Under the pieces are notes generated by a model. That model did not search any database. It was not told the DNA's origin and saw only the letters and a program-made list of their open reading frames with translations. This document shows, piece by piece, positions 1 through 6,096 of a stretch of DNA of 6,518 nt. Position 1 is the stretch's first letter; every line of letters starts with the position of its first letter. Position numbers and translations under genes: made by a program. This DNA is from Cytophagales bacterium. GTDB lineage: Bacteria; Bacteroidota; Bacteroidia; Cytophagales; JAAEPT01. The DNA lies in assembly GCA_011524675.1 (NCBI GenBank), contig WTJX01000323.1:1-6518 (forward strand). Reading direction: 5' to 3'.

Positions 1-473
1 GCGTCATTAGTAGTTGCAGCATCAGCAGCAGCCGTACTCTTAGCACCAGAACTTCTTCTTCTTCTAGTTTTAGATTTAGAAGTATCAGCCTTTTTCTTTT
101 TAGGAGTGTATATCTCGTTATAATCAACGAGTTCTATCATACACATGTCAGCATTATCACCTTTACGATTACCAAGTTTGATAATTCTTGTATAACCACC
201 TGGTCTATCAGCTACTTTCTCAGCAACATCTCTAAAAAGAATGTTTACAGTATGTTTGTTCTGCAAATACGAAAAAACTGTTCTACGAGAGTGAGTAGTA
301 TCATTTTTACTTTTCGTAATCAATGGCTCTACATATACTCTTAAAGCTTTAGCTCTAGCTACTGTAGTAGTAATTCTCTTATTTTCTATCAGAGAAGAAG
401 CCATATTAGATAACATAGCTTTTCTATGGGAAGCATCTCTTCCTAAATATTTTGTTTTATTACCGTGTCTCAT
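1..473 (-). CDS. rplQ: 50S ribosomal protein L17, 3' end cut off by window
   Basis: L17 is a large-subunit protein that sits near the exit side of the 50S subunit. Translating from the ATG at 473-471 gives 157 codons before the window ends, with no stop. The start MRHGNKTKYLGR and the following HRKAML and NKRITTT stretches are classic L17. The conserved core runs to about residue 123 and includes PGGYTRI near 91-97 and a C-terminal MIELVDY strand. After it comes a low-complexity tail: lysine-rich (KKKK at 125-128), then four arginines at 137-140, then Ala/Ser/Thr-rich residues to the window edge. E. coli L17 ends near residue 127, so this tail is an extension; similar basic tails are common in Bacteroidota. 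The start codon shares its A with the last base of the rpoA stop (TAATG), which suggests translational coupling. The gene's end, and whether a terminator follows, cannot be seen. Confidence 0.95.
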   Translation of the reverse strand, partial: MRHGNKTKYLGRDASHRKAMLSNMASSLIENKRITTTVARAKALRVYVEPLITKSKNDTTHSRRTVFSYLQNKHTVNILFRDVAEKVADRPGGYTRIIKLGNRKGDNADMCMIELVDYNEIYTPKKKKADTSKSKTRRRRSSGAKSTAAADAATTND

Positions 474-475
474 TA
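471..475 (-). other. rpoA stop / rplQ start overlap (TAATG)
   Basis: On the minus strand the five bases read TAATG: TAA ends rpoA and ATG begins rplQ, sharing one A. Such an overlap commonly permits a terminating ribosome to restart on the next frame. A GAGGA string lies three bases before the ATG, but it is simply the Asp-Glu-Glu end of rpoA and is closer than a normal Shine-Dalgarno, so I do not call it a ribosome binding site. Coupling is inferred. Confidence 0.6.
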
Positions 476-1462
476 TTCCTCATCCAATTTATATCTGGCC
501 AAATCCATTCCAAAAGTTAAATTCTTATCAGAAATTAACTGCTCCAACTCAGTAAGAGATTTCTTACCAAAGTTTCTAAATTTCATCATATCAGAAATTT
601 CAAGAGAAGCTAAATCACCAAGAGATCTTACATTAGCTGCTTTCAAACAATTGTAGGCTCTAACAGATAAATCTAGTTCAGCTATAGGAGTCTTCAAAAG
701 CTTTCTCATATGTAGAATCTCTTCATCAACAACCTCTTCGTCTTCAGCTTTGACAGCAACAAAAGACATAGTTTGATCTGAGAACAACATAAAATGTTGT
801 ATAAGAATATTAGCTGCCGCTTTTAAAGCATCCTCAGGATGAATAGAACCATCAGTTTGAATATCTAATACTAACTTTTCGTAATCAGTCTTCTGCTCTA
901 CCCTAGTGTTTTCAACAGCATACTTTACTTTCTTTATAGGAGTGAAAACAGCATCTATAGGTATGAAACCAAAGACCTGCTCAGCAGGCTTATTTTCTTC
1001 TGCTGGAAGATAACCTCTACCTTTTTCTAAAGTAAGCTCTATTTCTAATTCTTTGTTAGAGTCTAAATCGCAAACAATTAGTTCAGGATTTAGTATTTCA
1101 AAAGCGTCAGATTGAATGTCTCCGGCAAAGAAATGTTCTTTACCAGATATACTTGCTGTAACTTTGAATTTTGTTTCAGTATCATCGATAAGCTTTTTAA
1201 ATCTAACCATTTTCAGGTTTAAGATAAGCTCTGATACATCTTGTACTACGCCTTCTATAGTAGAAAACTCATGTAATACACCAGGAATCTTTATTCCTGT
1301 GATTGCATAACCTTCTAAAGAAGATAAAAGTATTCTTCTTAAAGCGTTACCAATAGTAACACCGTAGCCTTTTTCAAGAGGTCTAAATTCGAAAATACCA
1401 TGGAAGTCATCAGACTTATCCATGACTACCTTTTCAGGAATTTGAAATGCAAGTACAGACAT
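473..1462 (-). CDS. rpoA: DNA-directed RNA polymerase subunit alpha
   Basis: This is the alpha subunit (329 residues, the usual length). Its dimer nucleates assembly of the core enzyme and contacts upstream promoter DNA and activators. The N-terminal domain (about 1-235) contains the dimerisation motif GYGVTIGNALRRILLSSLEG at 32-51 and the insert domain (about 55-175). An acidic linker (about 239-249) leads to the C-terminal domain (about 255-322). The CTD carries DLSVRAYNCLKAANV at 264-278, whose Arg268 and Asn271 match the UP-element-binding Arg265 and Asn268 of E. coli, and the helix-hairpin-helix segment FGKKSLTEL at 298-306. The protein opens with SVLAFQIPEKVV, a Bacteroidota-like start. 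The ATG follows the rpsD stop by 21 bases, the widest gap in the window, and no promoter is visible there. No key residue appears missing. Confidence 0.98.
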   Translation of the reverse strand: MSVLAFQIPEKVVMDKSDDFHGIFEFRPLEKGYGVTIGNALRRILLSSLEGYAITGIKIPGVLHEFSTIEGVVQDVSELILNLKMVRFKKLIDDTETKFKVTASISGKEHFFAGDIQSDAFEILNPELIVCDLDSNKELEIELTLEKGRGYLPAEENKPAEQVFGFIPIDAVFTPIKKVKYAVENTRVEQKTDYEKLVLDIQTDGSIHPEDALKAAANILIQHFMLFSDQTMSFVAVKAEDEEVVDEEILHMRKLLKTPIAELDLSVRAYNCLKAANVRSLGDLASLEISDMMKFRNFGKKSLTELEQLISDKNLTFGMDLARYKLDEE

Positions 1463-1483
1463 AATATACTGTTACTATTAAAA

Positions 1484-2092
1484 TTATTTTGAATACAATT
1501 CTACAATAAGTTGTTCTTGTATGTTTTCTGGTATTTCGTCTCTTTGAGGGTTAACAACTAACTTACCTACCAAATCAGTGCTATTCCACTCTAACCATGG
1601 GAATCTTCTAGCAGTACCAGATGCAGAAATGCTACTTTTGATAACACCAAGTGCTTTAGATTTCTCTCTTACACCTACTACATCTCCAGGTTTCAAAAGA
1701 CAAGAAGGAATGTTAGTAACAACACCATTTACAGTGATATGCTTATGGGAAACTAACTGTCTAGCGGCTCTCCTAGTAGGAGCAATACCTAATCTGAAAA
1801 CAGTGTTATCTAACCTAGACTCTAAAAGTTGTAAAAGGTTAGTACCTGTTACACCACCCATAGCGGCAGCTTTTTTAAAGAGATTAGAAAATTGTTTTTC
1901 TAATACACCGTAGGTGTATTTAGCTTTTTGTTTAGCAGCCAACTGAATAGCATATTCAGACTGCTTTCTTCTCCTAGTTCTACCATGCTGACCAGGACCG
2001 TAAGGCTTCTTTTGTACTGCCTTACTAGGACCGAAAATTGGTTCATTAAACCTTCTTGCTACTTTAGCTTTAGGACCGTTATATCTTGCCAT
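1484..2092 (-). CDS. rpsD: 30S ribosomal protein S4
   Basis: S4 (202 residues) is a primary 16S rRNA binder that starts assembly of the 5' domain and helps with decoding accuracy. The start MARYNGPKAKVARR matches the family. The segment PYGPGQHG at 30-37 is typical of the N-terminal region, and the S4 RNA-binding fold spans about 92-155, with ESRLDNTVFRLG at 91-102 and HKHITVNG at 116-123. The zinc-binding cysteines seen in Thermus S4 (positions 9, 12, 26, 31) are absent: residues 9 and 12 are both Ala, and the only Cys is at 131. It is therefore the zinc-free form. In E. coli S4 represses its own operon through an mRNA pseudoknot at rpsM; the 2-base gap before rpsM here leaves no separate leader for such an element, although coding sequence could contribute. 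Confidence 0.98.
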   Translation of the reverse strand: MARYNGPKAKVARRFNEPIFGPSKAVQKKPYGPGQHGRTRRRKQSEYAIQLAAKQKAKYTYGVLEKQFSNLFKKAAAMGGVTGTNLLQLLESRLDNTVFRLGIAPTRRAARQLVSHKHITVNGVVTNIPSCLLKPGDVVGVREKSKALGVIKSSISASGTARRFPWLEWNSTDLVGKLVVNPQRDEIPENIQEQLIVELYSK

Positions 2093-2109
2093 TTTTTCTT
2101 AACTTAGGA

Positions 2110-2502
2110 TTATACTCTTCTTCTCTTAGGAGGTCTACAACCATTGTGAGGTATAGGTGTTACATCCTTTATCATCGTAACTTCTATCCCAGAATTTTGT
2201 ACAGTTCTTATCGCTGACTCTCTACCAGCTCCAGGACCTTTTACAAAAACCTCAGCCTTTCTCATACCGAGATCATAAGCTTTTTGAGCACAGTCAGCAG
2301 CAGCTACTTGTGCAGCATAAGGAGTGTTTTTCTTAGACCCTCTGAAGCCCATTTTACCAGCAGATGACCATGAGATAACTTGACCAGACTCATTAGTCAT
2401 AGAGATTATAATGTTGTTGAAAGTTGACTTAATGTGTACTTGACCCACAGCCTGTACCACAACTATTCTCTTTTTTGCTTTATCTTTTCTTTTTTCCGCC
2501 AT
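2110..2502 (-). CDS. rpsK: 30S ribosomal protein S11
   Basis: S11 (130 residues) lies on the platform of the 30S subunit, next to the E-site codon and the Shine-Dalgarno/anti-Shine-Dalgarno region. A lysine-rich N-terminus (1-12) precedes the conserved core, with HIKSTFNNIIISMT at 23-36, WSSAGKMGFRGSKK at 45-58, VKGPGAGRESAIR at 87-99 and the invariant end TPIPHNGCRPPKRRRV at 115-130. The length is normal. The ATG lies 12 bases after the rpsM stop, and the gap is AT-rich with no Shine-Dalgarno motif. It is followed by rpsD after 17 bases. The identification is unambiguous. Confidence 0.98.
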   Translation of the reverse strand: MAEKRKDKAKKRIVVVQAVGQVHIKSTFNNIIISMTNESGQVISWSSAGKMGFRGSKKNTPYAAQVAAADCAQKAYDLGMRKAEVFVKGPGAGRESAIRTVQNSGIEVTMIKDVTPIPHNGCRPPKRRRV

Positions 2503-2514
2503 TGTCAGATAATA

Positions 2515-2892
2515 TTATTTAGTAGCTTTCTTTTTGTTTGCCACAGTCTTTCTCTTACCCTTTCTTGTTCTACAGTTGTTTTTTGTACGCTGACCTCTTA
2601 AAGGTAAACTCTTTCTATGTCTAAGACCTCTGTAACAACCTATATCCATTAAACGTTTGATGCTTAATTGAATCTCTGACCTAAGAACACCCTCAGTTTT
2701 GTGCTCAGAATTAATAATACCACGGACAGCATTTGCCTCTTCGTCCGTCCAGTCAGCTACCTTTTTATTAGGATCAACGTTAGCTTTAGTTAAAATACTT
2801 TCTGCTAAACTTCTACCTATTCCGTATATATATGTTAAAGAGATAATTCCTCTTTTTTTATCTGGAATATCAACTCCTGCTATCCTTGCCAT
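2515..2892 (-). CDS. rpsM: 30S ribosomal protein S13
   Basis: S13 (125 residues) is in the head of the 30S subunit, contacts the P-site tRNA through its C-terminal tail and forms bridges to the 50S subunit. The start MARIAGVDIPDKKR and the helix-two-turn-helix region with YIYGIGRSLA at 21-30 are diagnostic. The signature GCYRGLRHRKSLPLRGQRTK runs from 85 to 104, followed by NNCRTRKGKRKTVANKKK to about 122. The very basic tail fits tRNA and rRNA binding. Position 107 is Cys where many relatives have Ala or Ser, a mild local variation. The start follows the rpmJ stop by only 2 bases, so translation is probably coupled. Confidence 0.98.
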   Translation of the reverse strand: MARIAGVDIPDKKRGIISLTYIYGIGRSLAESILTKANVDPNKKVADWTDEEANAVRGIINSEHKTEGVLRSEIQLSIKRLMDIGCYRGLRHRKSLPLRGQRTKNNCRTRKGKRKTVANKKKATK

Positions 2893-2894
2893 AA

Positions 2895-3011
2895 TTAACC
2901 TTGTCTCTGTTTAAACTTAGGATTCTTTTTATTAATAACGTAAACCTTCCCTTTACGTCTTACGATTTTACAATCGCTGCTTCTCTTCTTAACAGATGCT
3001 TTAACTTTCAT
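2895..3011 (-). CDS. rpmJ: 50S ribosomal protein L36, zinc-less type
   Basis: L36 (38 residues) is the smallest large-subunit protein, packing against 23S rRNA near the L11 and L7/L12 stalk region. My translation begins MKVKASVKKRSSDCKIVRRK and ends NPKFKQRQG, with the family's fixed length and ends. The zinc ribbon of ordinary L36 uses Cys11, Cys14, Cys27 and His33; here these positions are Ser, Cys, Asn and Phe, so only Cys14 remains and zinc cannot be held in the usual way. Zinc-less L36 forms are known, and this pattern resembles Bacteroidota versions. The ATG at 3011-3009 is 6 bases after the infA stop and the TAA is 2 bases before rpsM. The infA-rpmJ-rpsM order supports the call. Confidence 0.96.
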   Translation of the reverse strand: MKVKASVKKRSSDCKIVRRKGKVYVINKKNPKFKQRQG

Positions 3012-3017
3012 CTCTTA

Positions 3018-3236
3018 TTATTTATATCTGTAAACGATTCTACCTTTAGTTAAATCATATGGAGACATCTCCAACTTAACCTTGTCACCAGGTAATATTT
3101 TTATATAGTGCATTCTCATCTTTCCAGAGATATGAGCTACTAATTCATGCCCATTTTGCAATTTGACTCTGAACATTGCATTAGACAAAGCCTCTACAAT
3201 GATACCGTCTTGTTCAATTGATGCTTGTTTAGCCAT
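3018..3236 (-). CDS. infA: translation initiation factor IF-1
   Basis: IF-1 (72 residues, the standard length) is a single OB-fold (S1-type) protein that binds the 30S A site during initiation and works with IF-2 and IF-3. Almost the whole protein is the domain: GIIVEALSNAMFRVKLQNGH at 11-30, then VAHISGKMRMHYIKILPGDKV around 33-53 and SPYDLTKGRIVYRYK at 58-72. The ending YRYK is typical. The ATG is 3 bases after the secY stop and the TAA is 6 bases before rpmJ. In some bacteria map (with or without adk) separates secY from infA; neither is present here. Confidence 0.98.
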   Translation of the reverse strand: MAKQASIEQDGIIVEALSNAMFRVKLQNGHELVAHISGKMRMHYIKILPGDKVKLEMSPYDLTKGRIVYRYK

Positions 3237-3239
3237 ATA

Positions 3240-4562
3240 CTAACCCGCTACCGAGTAATTTTGTCTTCCTTTTACTTTGCCAGACTTCATCATACCTTCA
3301 TAACGTTGCATGAGCAAATAACTCTCTATTTGTTGCAATGTATCAAGTACAACACCCACTACAATTAGTAGTGATGTACCTCCAAAAAAAGATGCAAAGC
3401 CTTCTAAAACGAATGCGTTAGCAAAAACTGGAAGAACAGCTATGAGTGCGATAATTAATGATCCAGGTAATAATAACCTAGACATTACCTTGTCAAAGAA
3501 ATCAGCAGTACTATTACCAGGCTTTATACCCGGAACAAAACCATTATTTCTTTTTAAATCGTCCGCTATCTGATTAGGATTTGTAGTAATGGCTGTGTAG
3601 AAATAAGTAAACAAAATTATTAGTAAAGCGAATGTAACATTGTAGGTTACAGAAAATCTATCACTATACAAATAAAATAAAGTGGACATTACACTATTAC
3701 TATCTTTACCTATACCAAATAATAAGGAAGGCAAGAACATCACCGACTGTGCAAAGATTATGGGCATAACACCCGCAGCAATGACTTTTAAAGGTATGTA
3801 CTGACGCTGGCCTGTACCTAACATATTTCTGCCATTAACCATCTGTTTTGCATAGCTAACAGGTACTTTTCTAATAGCTTGGGTTATTGCTACTGTGGCG
3901 ACAACTATAAAAAAGAAAAGTAAAGATTTGATGAAGATTAAAAGTACACCGGAAGATGCAAAATCATCTCTTACAGAAGGTAAGAATCTTGAAATGATAC
4001 CAATCATTATAAGTAACGAAACACCATTACCTATACCTTTTTCGGTAATCTTGTCACCTAACCATAAACAGAACATAGAGCCTGATGTTAATATCACCAT
4101 AGAAGAAATGATGAAAAAACTATGAGAATATCCGTCCATCAACAAATCTTTTGTAGTGAACAAGAAAGCTCTTGACTGAACTAAACAAACAAGAATAGTA
4201 AGATATTTAGTATATTTATTTATTTGATTTCTGCCGGATTCACCATCTTTCTGTAACTTTTGAAAATATGGTACTGCAACGGTTAATAATTGTATTACAA
4301 TAGAAGCAGTAATGTAAGGCATAATACCCAAGCTAAAAATAGCTTTATTATGAAAAGCACCACCAACAAGAGTATTCAAGAAATCAAGAGGATTACCTGA
4401 ATTACCAGTTGGTATTGAACTTTCTACCTTATCAAAATCTAAACCTGGTAAAAGTACAAATGAACCTAACCTGAAAATAAATAAATAAAATAAAGTATTT
4501 ACTATTCTATCTCTAAGCTCCTCTATAGAGAATATGTTCTTTATTGTGGTGATAAATTTCAT
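3240..4562 (-). CDS. secY: protein translocase channel subunit SecY
   Basis: SecY (440 residues) forms the membrane channel through which SecA or the ribosome passes exported proteins and inserts membrane proteins. Ten hydrophobic segments can be seen, at roughly 20-40, 72-93, 118-136, 148-168, 178-195, 207-227, 262-284, 308-326, 365-385 and 393-410. Family signatures are GIMPYITASIVIQLL at 79-93 and VPVSYAKQMVNGR at 233-245 with GQRQYIPLKV at 251-260. The cytosolic loop carrying NGFVPGIKPG at 340-349 and the C-terminal QQIESYLLMQRYEGMMKSGK at 410-429 are also typical. Its position after rplO is the usual one in bacterial spc operons. The stop is TAG, unlike most genes here. The ATG is 3 bases past the rplO stop. 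The protein is full length and intact. Confidence 0.98.
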   Translation of the reverse strand: MKFITTIKNIFSIEELRDRIVNTLFYLFIFRLGSFVLLPGLDFDKVESSIPTGNSGNPLDFLNTLVGGAFHNKAIFSLGIMPYITASIVIQLLTVAVPYFQKLQKDGESGRNQINKYTKYLTILVCLVQSRAFLFTTKDLLMDGYSHSFFIISSMVILTSGSMFCLWLGDKITEKGIGNGVSLLIMIGIISRFLPSVRDDFASSGVLLIFIKSLLFFFIVVATVAITQAIRKVPVSYAKQMVNGRNMLGTGQRQYIPLKVIAAGVMPIIFAQSVMFLPSLLFGIGKDSNSVMSTLFYLYSDRFSVTYNVTFALLIILFTYFYTAITTNPNQIADDLKRNNGFVPGIKPGNSTADFFDKVMSRLLLPGSLIIALIAVLPVFANAFVLEGFASFFGGTSLLIVVGVVLDTLQQIESYLLMQRYEGMMKSGKVKGRQNYSVAG

Positions 4563-4565
4563 TGA

Positions 4566-5021
4566 CTATTTATATTCAAGAATGACTACCTTTCCACCAG
4601 CTTTCTCAATAGCCTCTAACGCAGACTTAGAAAAAGCATGGGCAGTTACTTCAATTGATGATGATAACACTCCATCTCCTAATACCTTAATTCTACTATT
4701 CTTAGAAGCTAATCCGTTATTAATAAACTCCTCAACACCTAGAGATGTAGTATTTAACTTCTCAGTTAATAGCGTTAAAGTAGAAAGACTTATAACTTTA
4801 TTAACAATTTTGTTAGGATTATTAAATCCAAACTTAGGTACACGTCTTTGCAAAGGCATTTGACCACCTTCAAATCCTTCTTTTCTTGAATAACCAGATC
4901 TAGATTTAGCACCTTTATGACCTCTTGTTGAAGTACCACCTCTACCAGATCCTTGACCTCTACCTATCCTTTTACCTTTCTTTACTGAACCAGCAGCTGG
5001 TTTTAATGAACTTAAATTCAT
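4566..5021 (-). CDS. rplO: 50S ribosomal protein L15
   Basis: L15 (151 residues) is a late-assembling 50S protein whose long N-terminal arm threads into 23S rRNA. The first 70 residues are glycine- and arginine-rich and contain GKRIGRGQGSGRGGTSTRGH at 16-35, GFEGGQMPLQRRVPKFGF at 49-66 and MNLSSLKPA at the start. The folded C-terminal domain holds the family signature around 111-144, with KVLGDGVLSSSIEVTAHAFS at 112-131 and AIEKAGGKV at 137-145. The length is normal. Like secY it ends in TAG; the other ten visible stops are TAA. It starts 2 bases after the rpmD stop, with no Shine-Dalgarno, so it may depend on ribosomes arriving from rpmD (inference). Confidence 0.98.
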   Translation of the reverse strand: MNLSSLKPAAGSVKKGKRIGRGQGSGRGGTSTRGHKGAKSRSGYSRKEGFEGGQMPLQRRVPKFGFNNPNKIVNKVISLSTLTLLTEKLNTTSLGVEEFINNGLASKNSRIKVLGDGVLSSSIEVTAHAFSKSALEAIEKAGGKVVILEYK

Positions 5022-5023
5022 AA

Positions 5024-5203
5024 TTATAATTCTTTAACGTCAACTAAATGTTGTACTTTATTAATCATACCATTGATCTGTGGAGTAACTTCTACTTCAA
5101 TAGATTTGTCAATTCTTCCAAGACCTAAAGCTTCAATAGTTCTTTTTTGTGATTGAGGTCTTCCAATAAGACTTCTTCTTTGTGTTATTTTTACTTTAGC
5201 CAT
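5024..5203 (-). CDS. rpmD: 50S ribosomal protein L30
   Basis: L30 is a small 50S protein. Translation from the ATG at 5203-5201 gives 59 residues, ending in TAA at 5026-5024. The family's ferredoxin-like fold is shown by MAKVKITQRRSLIGRPQSQK at 1-20, followed by RTIEALGLGRIDKS at 21-34 and a C-terminal MINKVQHLVDVKEL strand at 46-59; the GR-P-QK-T-ALGL-R pattern is diagnostic. The length matches the bacterial L30 family. It sits between rpsE (5-base gap) and rplO (2-base gap), exactly where L30 is expected in the spc operon. The gene is complete and unremarkable. Some bacteria lack L30, so its presence is informative. Confidence 0.97.
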   Translation of the reverse strand: MAKVKITQRRSLIGRPQSQKRTIEALGLGRIDKSIEVEVTPQINGMINKVQHLVDVKEL

Positions 5204-5208
5204 GACTC

Positions 5209-5727
5209 TTAACCATTAAAAACTTTATCTAATGTAACACCTCTCCTCTTAGCAACAGCTAAAGGATCACGCATGTTGAGTAAAGCATCAAAAGTAGCCT
5301 TTACAACATTGTGTGGGTTTGAAGACCCCTGAGATTTAGCTAATACGTCTTTCACACCAGCACTTTCCAACACAGCTCTCATAGCACCACCAGCGATAAC
5401 ACCAGTACCGGCAGATGCAGGCTTTAGATAAACTCTACCACCTCCGTACTTACCTTTAATATCGTGAGGCACAGTACCGTTAAGCACAGGTACTTTTATC
5501 AAATTTTTCTTAGCGTCTTCGATACCTTTAGTGATAGCATCTGTTACTTCATTGGCTTTACCAAGACCATAACCTACAACACCATTACCGTCGCCTACAA
5601 CAACAATAGAAGAGAAACTAAATCTTCTACCACCTTTTACTACTTTAGCTACACGCTTGATTGCTACTACCTTTTCAATTAGTTCAATCTCACTCGCTTT
5701 TATTTTTCTTGTACTTGGAGCACCCAT
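5209..5727 (-). CDS. rpsE: 30S ribosomal protein S5
   Basis: S5 (172 residues) is a 30S protein near the mRNA entry region, important for decoding fidelity and helicase activity on mRNA. The N-terminal double-stranded-RNA-binding-like domain (about 14-77) includes RVAKVVKGGRRFSFSSIVVV at 25-44 and GDGNGVVGYGLGKANEV at 45-61. The C-terminal domain (about 85-160) contains the GKYGGGRVYLKPASAGTGVI stretch at 92-111 and GGAMRAVLESAGVKDVLAKS at 113-132, then SSNPHNVVKAT at 135-145. The VKGGRRFSF loop, the site of spectinomycin-resistance changes in other bacteria, appears intact. The ATG is 12 bases after the rplR stop. Confidence 0.98.
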   Translation of the reverse strand: MGAPSTRKIKASEIELIEKVVAIKRVAKVVKGGRRFSFSSIVVVGDGNGVVGYGLGKANEVTDAITKGIEDAKKNLIKVPVLNGTVPHDIKGKYGGGRVYLKPASAGTGVIAGGAMRAVLESAGVKDVLAKSQGSSNPHNVVKATFDALLNMRDPLAVAKRRGVTLDKVFNG

Positions 5728-5739
5728 ACTATTATAAAA

Positions 5740-6087
5740 TTAAAACTGAAGACCAGATTCTCTAGCTGCATCAGCTAATGCTTTTACTCTTCCATGATAG
5801 AGATAACCATTTCTATCAAAAACAACAGACTCAATTCCTTTTGACTTTGCTTCTTCTGCAACTTTTTGTCCTACAAGCTTAGATAGCTCAGACTTAGAGC
5901 CCTTAGCATCTAATTTGGCAGAACTTACATAAGCTAATGTTTTACCATTAACGTCATCGATTAACTGAGCTTCTATCTGTTTGTTACTTCTAAAAACAGA
6001 TAATCTTGGTTTAGCTTCAGATCCGCTTATCTTATTACGTATCTGTAATTTGATTCTAGTTCTTCTTTGTACTTTCTTAGTAGCCAT
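5740..6087 (-). CDS. rplR: 50S ribosomal protein L18
   Basis: L18 (115 residues) binds 5S rRNA and, with L5, brings it into the central protuberance of the 50S subunit. A basic N-terminal arm (1-20, rich in Lys and Arg) precedes KPRLSVFRSNKQIEAQLIDD at 26-45 and GKTLAYVSS at 48-56. The C-terminal signature FDRNGYLYHGRVKALADAAR runs from 90 to 109 and the protein ends ESGLQF, as L18 does. The length is standard. The start is 9 bases past the rplF stop, and the gap (TATAGTATT on the coding strand) has no Shine-Dalgarno. Confidence 0.98.
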   Translation of the reverse strand: MATKKVQRRTRIKLQIRNKISGSEAKPRLSVFRSNKQIEAQLIDDVNGKTLAYVSSAKLDAKGSKSELSKLVGQKVAEEAKSKGIESVVFDRNGYLYHGRVKALADAARESGLQF

Positions 6088-6096
6088 AATACTATA

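Noticed and set aside
784..800. Perfect 7-base inverted repeat with a 3-base loop (ACAACAT AAA ATGTTGT)
   Set aside because: It lies inside the conserved rpoA frame, is AT-rich, has no T run and encodes ordinary residues, so a chance hairpin is the simplest reading.
1463..1483. Possible internal promoter in the widest gap, before rpoA
   Set aside because: The 21 bases are AT-rich but hold no TAnnTTTG element and no matching upstream box, and the rest of any promoter would lie in rpsD coding sequence.
1578..1913. 111-codon open frame on the plus strand opposite rpsD
   Set aside because: It is fully antisense to a certain gene, has no recognisable family features and no start context. It is a shadow frame, as are the other plus-strand frames opposite rpoA, rpsM, secY, rplO, rpsE and rplR.
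2893..2894. S4-type autoregulatory pseudoknot leader ahead of rpsM
   Set aside because: Only two bases separate rpmJ and rpsM, and I could not trace a nested pseudoknot there by eye. A covariance-model search would be needed to claim one.
4474..4499. AAAT-type short tandem run near the secY 5' end
   Set aside because: It encodes the first membrane segment (Leu, Phe, Tyr, Ile codons) in an AT-rich genome and does not disturb the frame.
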